Shown here: one piece after another, positions 55,564 through 64,000 of the stretch
Position numbering within the stretch: the first letter of the stretch is position 1
Layout: each line of letters begins with the position of its first letter
Origin: Acanthosoma haemorrhoidale
Lineage: Eukaryota > Arthropoda > Insecta > Hemiptera > Acanthosomatidae
Direction: 5' to 3'
Assembly: GCA_930367205.1 (NCBI GenBank)
Contig: OV884012.1
Coordinates: 35,312,796 to 35,376,795, forward strand
DNA: 64,000 nt
Made by a program: the position numbers and the translations under genes
The notes under the pieces: model-generated
Told to the model about the DNA's origin: nothing
The model's database searches: none
Seen by the model: the letters and a program-made list of their open reading frames with translations, nothing else

Positions 55564-58500
55564 GTACGTGTTTTTATATACATTTCATTCAGTTTAATTG
55601 TAAATTTCTAATATTTTAGTTCTAGACCATTCTATCACGGAGTTCTAATAACTAAACAGACTACAATAAATCCATTCATATTTATTACTAATTCAACTTG
55701 GGGTTGAAGTAGGAGTTGTATTGGGTATCTCTTGATCAATTCCTTTGTCCATGCCTCGTTATTGTGTTCTATTGTACGGTCTCGGCGACGGACTGATTAA
55801 TCTATATCATTACATGTAATATAGAAATCCGTATTTAGCTTCCACCGCTACTTTGTTCTATTACACAGCTTTGAGCTCTTACACAGATCCGGGGTCGCTG
55901 ATGTTATCGGTTTAAAATCTAGTGTTATATACGCTGTATTTATTTAATTTTCTCGGTGATTATTTATTTGAATATCGACTTCATTTCATTCTAGATGCTA
56001 GTTGGGCCCCTTCCTCGGTCTCTCATGACTAAACCGAACTCATTTCAAGGGGAAAAAACACGCTGCTATGGTACAGCCTCAATGCGAAGATCAAGGAGTG
56101 GTGGATTTGACAATAGTCGCACGCCTAGAATCTTAATGACAGAGAATCAGGACTTATCGTAGAGTCAAAAGGCGATCAGAAATAATGAATTATTGTTAAT
56201 TTTATCAAAAATTAATGAATGTTTCGTTTGCACTTTTTTACTCGTAAACATACTCTCGTGCCCTTTTTTGAGTAAATTCATTGAGTTCATCTTATAAAGA
56301 TCAGAAGGTCAAAGAAAGAGTCTTTGAAACCTATCGCTGCAAAGGGACAACAGAATAAGAAGCTATAGAGTCGAGAGAAAGTTCTGTTGATATGAGACAT
56401 CATTGATTGGTTTGGCAACTATTGTTATTTATTATAAAATCAACTAGTTCCTCTATTCACACCCATGTGCTCAGTGCATATGCTTCAGTGCCTTAGCCCA
56501 TCTTCTCTTATCGAAGCGATTCTTGGAAATAAAACATATGTCATTACATTATTTCACTAGTAGTTGAAACGTATGTGATTCAATAAGTCATACAGGTGTC
56601 AATAAGATATCAGTGGTTGGTTAATATCATGCCTGGATAGGTACCTTGGTATTCTATAAATGATCTTCTAAGGGAAATGATGTGGTTGTAAGAACAGGAG
56701 CTCTTGCTTGGGAAATCTGCGTCTAACCGCCTCATTAGAGAATATTCACGGCAATGATTTGTTAACGGTCTAAGAGATCGTGAACTGCTACCAGCTAGAG
56801 AAAATTTATAACTTGTAACCAATGGTTTAAAATCCATTTATCCTAGACTTTTTTGGACTTACTCTCAACTGATAACGAATAGTTTTACAATTGTATTCTC
56901 TCTAGATGCATACAATCCATTCAAATATGAAGTCTCCTTACTTCATTTAGGCTCTTGATATTGGGGTGAAAATTGTTAATTCGATGAGAGTGTTTATCGG
57001 CGTACTAACTGGTGGGAGCGGTCATTGTTGATTGGGTTAGAGACTGGCGAGTTGAAAGCACCATTGGTAGTAAAGTTAAAAAGTTAAAAGTGAATTTAGA
57101 CTTTAAGTGAATTACAACTTTTAATGAAAGTTTATTTCTCAGCGATGACAGCTTCTCTTTTAGAAATTATTTCGAGTTGTTAGGCTCAGCCCAGCCTGCA
57201 CAATTCCTTATCGCCTTGTCAACTTTTATCACCTGTTAATTAAAAGGGCGAGAAACAGCATTGTATCCCGGTAAACAGACCTGCCGCGGAAACCATTTTA
57301 TTAGCGGTGCTGAAACATTCATGATACTTAAATGTTTTTTGAAGTTCCTTATATTGAATAAGCGAGTTTCAAAAATGTACGCCTTTAACGGGGGGGGGGA
57401 GGGGGATAAAGATGATGAGGAGTTAAGCCTTTAACTCTGAATCCAGACACGGACTGTGTTTATACTGCCCGCTAATATATTTTGGCCAACTATAATCACC
57501 AAATTTTGAGTTGTTGTGGAAAAAACTAAATCGAAATCCGTTAACCATATTCCGACCACTATCGTGGAACTTACAGATATCACGCAAAAAAGCTTACCTT
57601 TCAACTTCAGCTGAAGTAATTCAATCCGGTGGATATAATTATGTTAACAATTCTAAATTATATACTCCATTGAAATCATTATACTAAAAGTAAAACCACT
57701 ATAAAAAAGCTAATCCTAATATAACAATTGATTTAAAGGTTGGCCAAAAAAAAGTTAAGGCGCTGGGTTCTACCATTTTGCATGACGCTACGGTGTTGCT
57801 GGGTCACTAGGTTCATTCCAATAGTTCACCTAACAAATTTACATATTTTTTAATAATTATCTTTTTTTTGTTTAAACAATAAATATAGTTACCAGAGCGC
57901 CTCTAGAAAAAATAATAATAATGAAATTAATGCTTAAAACTTAAATGTAACTCAATGGTGAAATTGAATATCGCTTCCGTCACTAATATATTTTGTATTT
58001 TAGTTTTAAATATATCATTTTCACTATTTATATAATTAAAACTTTTTTTTTTTGGAAAATTCATTCATTTTATATTCCAAAATATTCTAAATAGGCATGT
58101 TTATAGCTATTTTTACTGTGTGACAAAGAAGTTGTGGTAAGATTGATTATAGTAAACTAAAAAATTACACCTTACAGTAGGTGTAGTTAGTAATTGTATA
58201 AAAAGCCAATAATCTGTTTTCTAGCTCTTTTTCTATTCACTTCAACTGTATGAAATAAGGGTTGCAAGCACGGAATTTGTGTTTTATACATCGTGAGAGT
58301 GTTTTAAAAAGTTGTCTTTTGATTTCTCTCTTCTCATAGCCAATGAACACTAAACTTTATTTTTGTACTCTACATCTGTTAGACTAGAAGGAATATTAGC
58401 TGAAGTAGGTAGTGGTTGCCGAAATATTGACGAAGAGCGTAGTTAATTAAAGGCTCTCTGTTTGCGCTAGGGCTCTCAAGAATCAAGTATTCCCCAAACG

Positions 58501-61384
58501 CCAGAAAATTGCGCTGGTTACGTCGTGAGAAGCTGGATGTTGGATTGAGTCGGTTAGCGTTACAAAATTTCCAACAGTGAGGCATAAGCATTAAACAAAG
58601 TATCAAAAATAATATATAAATTACCATTCATTTTATTCAAAACAAAAAAAAACTGATCAGCAATTTAACAGTTAATTTAACCAGGCCTGATTGTTAGTAA
58701 CTATAAATAGCGTATAATAAATAAAGAAAAAAGTTTATAGTCACGATACGATGTTTCGGAGAAAAGTCAAATGCATGGCGACCATAGTCGTTTAAATGCC
58801 GCATACGCACGGAGAGCTCTGTAGACAAGATAGGCCGAGAAGTCCAAATACGATGTTTCGGAGAAGAGTGCGGATAGTCAACCGCAGGGCGGCGATGCGC
58901 ACGGAGAGAGATGTGTAGACGAGATAGGCCGAGAAGTCCAAAGTTGTAGTAAGCAGCGACTTCTTGTTCGCAGGGGAACAGGCCCGTGTTCTGCTTTCTT
59001 CATCACTGACTAAGCCAAGCTCAGGCCTAAAGCCTTGTCCTCTAATACGCAAAGTCCTATTTATTTACTTCCTCGAGCTTTATAGTCTTTCAAACTATTT
59101 TCTCTGTGTGTTGATGTAATAAAATGAAAATTGCTGTTAAACAGAAATAAAATAAATACATTTCATAACCTACATTTGAAGTTTTAATCTTAAATACATG
59201 TCCGTGTATACAATATTTACATAAGCTTTCCCTAATTTTCTCTAGCCGAAACAATCAGAAAAATTAAAAAAATAAATTTATAATTTTCCACTCATCTCAT
59301 TTCCATAAAAAAAATAATAAAATATTGCTGAAATCCTCTCAAACAAAAATTAAGTTTAAACAAAACAATGAAGTCTCTTACTTTGAATTAACCTCCTAAT
59401 CAAAATTTATTATGTATAAAAATATGTATACTGTCCATAGAGCTTAAACACTCTCTTAGTGAGCAAAATTTGAAAACCACTTTATGACGTATATGGTATG
59501 TGTTAAAATCCCTAGATGGAGGGTGCATATTTGTTTCGACTCAACGTTGTGAAATTCAGGGGGGGGGGGGAGCGTGCCAGACAAGTAAGTTTAACGTGTC
59601 TGAAATTCGGTTGTTTACCTTCCTATTAAACAAACGAATACTATCATTAAGAGGTCAAGGAGGTAGAAAGCCGCGATAGAGTGCTACTAGGCAACAGGAA
59701 CAAGAACCGACTAGGAAATGAGACCATCCCTTGGTCAACTGTCACGTTCCGTGGTGAGTTAGTGGCGTTGTGGGTCCCCTGATGCACCTTTGTGGTATAA
59801 CATTGTTATCACCTAGGAATTTAGTAAATGCTATATAACTATGTTTGATCCCCTTTGGTGGCTGAGTACTGTAGAAAAGGCCCATCGACGTTATGAGGAA
59901 TCATTAAATTTGTCTTCTATTCAAGACCCATACGGCTTTAGAAAATATGCAAAAATTACCTCGAATTGTAATATAGTTATAAATTAAAAATAATAAATTA
60001 TAACTGTAATGGTTTAAATTTGATTCTTGGCATCCCTCAACCGTATCATACTTCCATCGCCCTCTCTGTTTATAGAATGTCTAAAATCATATCAGAAACT
60101 AACTCTTCTAGGGGCAGTAAATAAAAACACATTTAAATAGACTTATCACAACCTTAATACTAATTATTAATAGTAGCAATAATTCTATCATGTATTATTG
60201 ACACCTCGACAAGAATATACATTTGCCCTCAATCAAATCTTCTGCCAAAATAGAATATTTAAATTATTTAATTAATTAAAATCACCGGTCCCAAATAGAG
60301 TTGGTAAAAATATATTTGAAGTGCTCTCAAAACATCTATAATTCTGTGCCTCCGGGAATAATTTCGTAATGTTGCAAAGATAAGAAACGTCAAAAATATA
60401 AAACTTACCTTCGTATTCCTTGAGACCGCAGAATCAATGCAGTACCAATTGCTATTTAGATAGTACAACAATCTACGCAATGGTCTCACTACGAAATTCA
60501 TTTAATAACTTTTGAATTTAAAATATATACACATGCATGCCTGTATATAACTAACATTGAATAATTTTTATATAAACAGATGTATTCTTGAAAATTATTT
60601 TTATTTCGAAGTAGTTTAAACTTAAAACATCTATGGAAGCAATGGGCCCTGTCAAAATAAGCACTGTACTTGCTTAAGTTAAGTAGGATCAGTAAAGCTC
60701 ATATCAGTAAAAAAAAAAAATACATGACTACAGGTAAACAAGCTTTTCGACCCTTACTGATATTATTTTGTGTTAATCTTTAAATTATTATAAAATATAA
60801 ATTTTTGTTAATATAATTATATAAACATTTAGTTATAACTAATCATTAAACATATTTTCTTATCTAAAACTTACGTTTCTTGCTCGTTGTAATAGACGAC
60901 TGATAAGTCTCCGTCTTTTTATCCTCCATAATTGATTTTTTTTAATTGATTTTAATTAAGGCTTGCCAAAAGTGCATGATGTAATGAACATTTCGTGGTG
61001 CGTAAAAAATAATCATGTTTACCTTTTACTTTATATCCAGACAAATAGTTTTTTTTTTCGCTTAATCTCTGCAACTATTCCTTTCGTATTATAGACCGGA
61101 TTTGTTGCTTCTTTATTGGAGTGGCATATTTTTTCTCGATTGATTCCTTCTCCAAACCCATTCTCATCATGAAAACATTATGAGGGGAGCCGGGAAACGA
61201 AATCGAGTATCCTAAGTTAGTTTTTCGTTTATCTTTTTATACGTATAGGGGGAGACGCTACTAGGTATGTTTGTAGGGCTCCAGAGACCGTCGTCTCATA
61301 CATCGGATAAATACATATATATATAATAGGGATATATATGTATATGTATGCATAAACTAAAATGATTTTATTTAATATTTGCAG
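55564..61384 (+). other. Inferred 5.8-kb intron 1 (after the ATG exon) of the COMMD4-like gene
   Basis: Donor ATG|GTACGTG at 55563 and acceptor aatatttgcag at 61384. Contents are AT-rich, with G-rich tracts near 57390-57405 and 59559-59570 and a tandem duplication at 58744-58943. No other gene is seen inside. Confidence 0.6.
58744..58943. repeat. Tandem duplication, two units of about 100 bp
   Basis: The unit TACGATGTTTCGGAGAA... to ...GATAGGCCGAGAAGTCCAAA occurs twice in direct order (about 58747-58848 and 58849-58943). The ends are well matched and the middle is more divergent. GC content is higher than in the surroundings. Confidence 0.75.
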
Positions 61385-61456
61385 AGATTCCGGTTTTGCG
61401 GAGACGCTGACTGCCCGGACTGGCTGCTTTTGCAGATCAACTCACTTTCGAACTTG
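61385..61456 (+). CDS. COMMD4: COMMD4-like gene: second coding exon
   Basis: 72 nt, phase 0 at both ends, between aatatttgcag and TTG|GTAAGC. It encodes RFRFCGDADCPDWLLLQINSLSNL in two parts of the COMMD4 N-terminus. The human protein likewise opens with an RFRFCG.LDCPDW block. COMMD4 is one of the ten COMM-domain proteins of the Commander complex, which works with CCDC22/CCDC93 in endosomal recycling. The match to a conserved vertebrate protein and the exact exon borders make this the most secure host gene here. Confidence 0.88.
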
Positions 61457-61526
61457 GTAAGCGTGCAATCTTTTTGCATATGTCTTCATCTGATATAAAA
61501 CTATCTCATTTTTGTTGTTTTTTTAG

Positions 61527-61592
61527 GCACCATCACAGCTGGAGGAACTGAGTGAGATAGTGGTGCAGTCGCTGCTGGGCAAAGAAATGGAC
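61527..61592 (+). CDS. COMMD4: COMMD4-like gene: third coding exon
   Basis: 66 nt between tttttttag and GAC|GTAAGA, phase 0 at both ends, 70 bases after the previous exon. It encodes APSQLEELSEIVVQ followed by SLLGKEMD, which fits the helical N-terminal domain of COMMD4 (LL...L..LLG..ID). The following exon should start with the YEK/KI-type segment, but I find no such exon before 64000, so the rest of the gene, including the COMM domain, is probably beyond the window. The open frame running on from this exon to 61997 is intron read-through. Confidence 0.85.
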
Positions 61593-62100
61593 GTAAGAAA
61601 AATAAGAATAATATTAATGCTCAGTTGCATTGTTTGGATAAATATGCAAATACTTTACTTCCTGGCCATATTTAAATATTCACTTCTCTACTGTTCTTTT
61701 TATATCCTAAAAGACAGAAGTCAACTTAGCGTAAGAAGGGAAAATAACATTGCTTCTTTTCAAATGCCCGCCCCCGCATTTACTAATACAGGCTACAAAG
61801 TTCAGCATTATGATTTCAATCTTCTATCTTCTTTCGCCGCCTCAAATATTCTCCTTTTTTTCCTCTCGAAAAATATTGTCTATTTTCTACCTGTGATGCT
61901 AAAGCCCACGTTTCTGAAGCATATGAGAGGAGTGAGATTCTTGAGGTCCCTTATAAGGAATTTTCTATGTTCTCTGACTGGAAAAGGTTTTAAATAGTTT
62001 TCAAAGATGGGGTAACTCACTTTGACATTAACTAATAACCATTCTCTATTCATTTTTACCGGCTTAAGGGTAATGTGAAGATATGACATCCGGTCTCTTT
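61593..62100. other. Probable intron sequence of the COMMD4-like gene
   Basis: No exon is recognised here. The frame open to 61997 lacks COMMD4 similarity after the donor site. Confidence 0.5.
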
Positions 62101-62108
62101 ATCTAAGG

Positions 62109-62211
62109 ACTGTCAGGGGCGCCCTTCGGGGGAGGTTGTGTCGACCCGGCCACTGCCTGGCATGCGTCAAGAAAGAGATAAATAAATAAACCTGTGGTCT
62201 TTGATCTTTGC
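62109..62211 (+). repeat. Possible LTR fragment with PBS-like sequence
   Basis: GC-rich sequence starting TGTCAGGGGCGCC ends with tandem AATAAATAAA followed by CTGTGGTCTTTGATC and then TGGTCGCCTAGTCGG, which has the form of a PBS. LTR start, polyadenylation signal and PBS in this order suggest a plus-strand LTR. No second LTR or plus-strand gag/pol is seen, so this is tentative. Confidence 0.3.
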
Positions 62212-62218
62212 TGGTCGC

Positions 62219-62706
62219 CTAGTCGGAGGGAAAACCTCTAGTGTCTGATTCTGACTGTATCAAAAAGCTCACAATTTCTGCCTTATGTAGGCTGGTCATT
62301 TCTACCAACAACGAATCAGAGAGTGTTTTATTTGGGCCAATCACGTGGATATTACCCCCGCGCCCTTGGTTAGCTCCGGCAGTGTCGGGATCATAAACTA
62401 GTCCCCTCTTTTTCAACTCTTTCAACTGATGCTGAATATTTATTGTCAAAATGTGGGAACGTCGGTGCGTGTTTTCTAATCCGTGAAGAGGGTAACTTCT
62501 ATTTATTCGTGGCGAAAAAGTTGACACAACAAGGCATATTCACAAGGGCCTTCCACCACCTTCACTGCGTACTTAGACCAGTTATCAACAGTCTTCCTTT
62601 CCGAATCATCGACTAAGGTATGCTTATAGCTAACAATGTTATGGGGGCTTTTGTAGGATTCAGTGTAATCAACAGAAAAGTTATGGGTCGATTGTGTTGA
62701 TTGCAC
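62219..62706 (-). other. Unassigned minus-strand open frames
   Basis: Two adjoining open frames (62219-62527 and 62503-62706) of less AT-biased composition read as ordinary protein-like sequence (for example KRGLVYDPDTAGAN and SKYAVKVVEGPCEY), but I recognise no family. They could be remains of a retrotransposon gag or an unknown exon. The longer one ends close to the LTR-like block. Confidence 0.25.
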
Positions 62707-63225
62707 CTGACGAAAATCGCTCGAAGCTTACCCTTTTATATTGAATTACATTGCATAATAAAAACGTACATAATACAAACATATGTCTATCAATTTTTTC
62801 TTAAACGCTTACACTTTTGTGTACATTTGACATTATTTGTAGAACAATTATTACAAATAAACAATTAAATAGCTCTTCCCTTTAAAAAAATTTTATCTTT
62901 TACCTGAATGGCAATAAAAGAATCAACATTTTACTTGATAACAGACCCAGTTAGCTAATTAAAATGTAACCACTACAAACAGTCACAAGTATTAAGATAT
63001 ACATATTTACATACACGTTTGACTAACATTATTTTACAATTGTTGTGGTCTATTGATCGCTGTTAACATTTACGAACGAGAAAAAACAAAAATATATAAA
63101 ATGACTTACAGTAACAAGTGGTAACTTAGGTCCTAATATAATATATAAAAATATTATAGCGTATATTTCGAAACAACTAAAAAAAAAAATTAACTTATAT
63201 TTTATCAGTAATGTCTATTTTGTAT
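62707..63225. other. AT-rich non-coding stretch
   Basis: Nothing is recognised between the unassigned frames and the Gypsy integrase fragment. Confidence 0.5.
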
Positions 63226-64000
63226 TTACCGTCGCGCTACCGAACTTCTCGTGCAGAGGTATGGTGGTGGAGTGTTTCCTAATTCCTCTGGTTCACCCGG
63301 TGTAGGTAAACTTTCGGTGGTGTCTAGCAAATAAGCTGGCTTGACACGGTCTAGGGAAATGCGAGTATCCTTATTATCTGCCATTATGACTATGGTTTTA
63401 TTATTCCTGCTAACTACTGGGTGCGGACCAGTATAAGCCGGTTCGAGGCTACGCCGGTGTTCTTGTCGAACGAAGACGTGTGTGCAGGTGTTGAGGTCTT
63501 TGCTAACGAACGTCTTTTTCGTGTCTTCCCGGTGTTGAGTGATGTTGCGTCGAACGTCAAGATCTACTTGTGTTGATGTAAAGTATTCTCCGGGAAGGCG
63601 TAAGGGTTTTTTGTATGTTCGCTCGGCGACACTGCACCCCAGGTCCTCTTTGATCACACTTCGTAGGCCGAGCAGGACTGCTGGTAGGCTTCGCGTCCAC
63701 TGACGGTGTTGTGAATGGGCGGTTAGTGCGGTTTTTAGCGAGCGGTGCCATCGTTCAATTCGACCGTTTGACTGTGGATGGTAGGCGGTGGTCCGAATTC
63801 TCTCGACACTCTGGAGGCGAGTCAGCCTCGTGAACAGGTCTGATTCAAACTGACGGCCTTGGTCAGTCGTTATTCAAATGGGTGTGCCGAACCTGGCAAC
63901 CCAGCCACTAAAGAAGGCGTCGCCTACGGTGGTAGCTTCCATGTTGCCAAGTGGAATTGCCTCAGGCCATCCCTTCTGAAGTTGGCAGTGGTCCTACGAG
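63226..64000 (-). pseudogene. pol: Ty3/Gypsy integrase fragment, running off the right edge
   Basis: On the minus strand from the window end, the integrase core reads TTDQGRQFES (second Asp) and NGRIERWHRSLK (Glu). It continues with WTRSLPAVLLGLRSVIKEDLGCS and LRLPGEYF, a C-terminal pattern common in arthropod Ty3/Gypsy integrases. An in-frame TGA just before TTDQG (about 63874) breaks it. The frame then runs open from about 63657 to the stop at 63226. The part coding for protease, RT, RNase H and the first integrase Asp lies beyond the window. No matching LTR was found on the left. Confidence 0.8.

Noticed and set aside
61560..61997. 145-codon plus-strand open frame
   Set aside because: It starts inside the third COMMD4-like coding exon and reads through a good donor (GAC|GTAAGA). 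Beyond the donor there is no COMMD4 similarity, so it is intron read-through.
1..64000. CRISPR arrays, rRNA genes and intact tRNA genes
   Set aside because: None seen. The direct repeats present are LTRs, LINE copies, simple repeats and one tandem duplication.

Overview
This is AT-rich nuclear DNA from an animal, almost certainly an arthropod and most likely an insect. The evidence is spliced genes with GT-AG introns, an env-bearing errantivirus with AGTTA...AACT LTRs, Jockey-type LINE 3' ends, Mag-, Gypsy- and BEL/Pao-type LTR retrotransposons, and a Tc1-like transposon. The order cannot be fixed from sequence alone. No bacterial genes, rRNA genes or CRISPR arrays were seen.

Two host genes are supported. 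On the minus strand a small gene runs from a TATA box and a 48-nt signal-peptide exon (14397-14444) to a GC-rich last exon (7484-7785). The last exon encodes two amidation-ready FWxxRG peptides and looks like a natalisin-type neuropeptide precursor. On the plus strand three small exons (55525-55563, 61385-61456, 61527-61592) match the start of COMMD4; the rest is not seen and probably lies beyond the right edge.

Most of the middle is retrotransposons. 17348-23358 is an old Mag-clade element (168-bp LTRs, about 3% apart, target duplication TACCC) split by a 5'-truncated Jockey LINE in opposite orientation (20669-22036, 9-bp duplication). 30298-37147 is a young errantivirus with identical 253-bp LTRs, full-length gag, pol and env, an HIV-like T TTT TTA slippery site for the -1 gag-pol shift, and an Asn where the third integrase catalytic residue (Glu) should be. 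38688-40000 is a BEL/Pao fragment. 40019-44798 (element A, minus strand) is a complete Gypsy-type element with identical 187-bp LTRs but stop codons in pol, and 45058-47424 (element B) is a truncated, internally deleted relative.

Smaller elements include four dispersed copies of one Jockey-type 3' end (5.5, 37.5, 47.7 and 52 kb), a third LINE fragment near 8.7 kb, a DUF4817 transposase fragment (48.2-48.6 kb), a Tc1-like deletion derivative with clear TIRs and TA duplication (53190-54381), a pogo-like remnant near 26.3 kb, a degenerate repetitive ORF upstream of the errantivirus, a tRNA-derived SINE-like piece near 11.7 kb, and a decayed Ty3/Gypsy integrase running off the right edge. Remaining stretches are AT-rich non-coding DNA with (TA)n, poly-C/poly-G and A-rich tracts.
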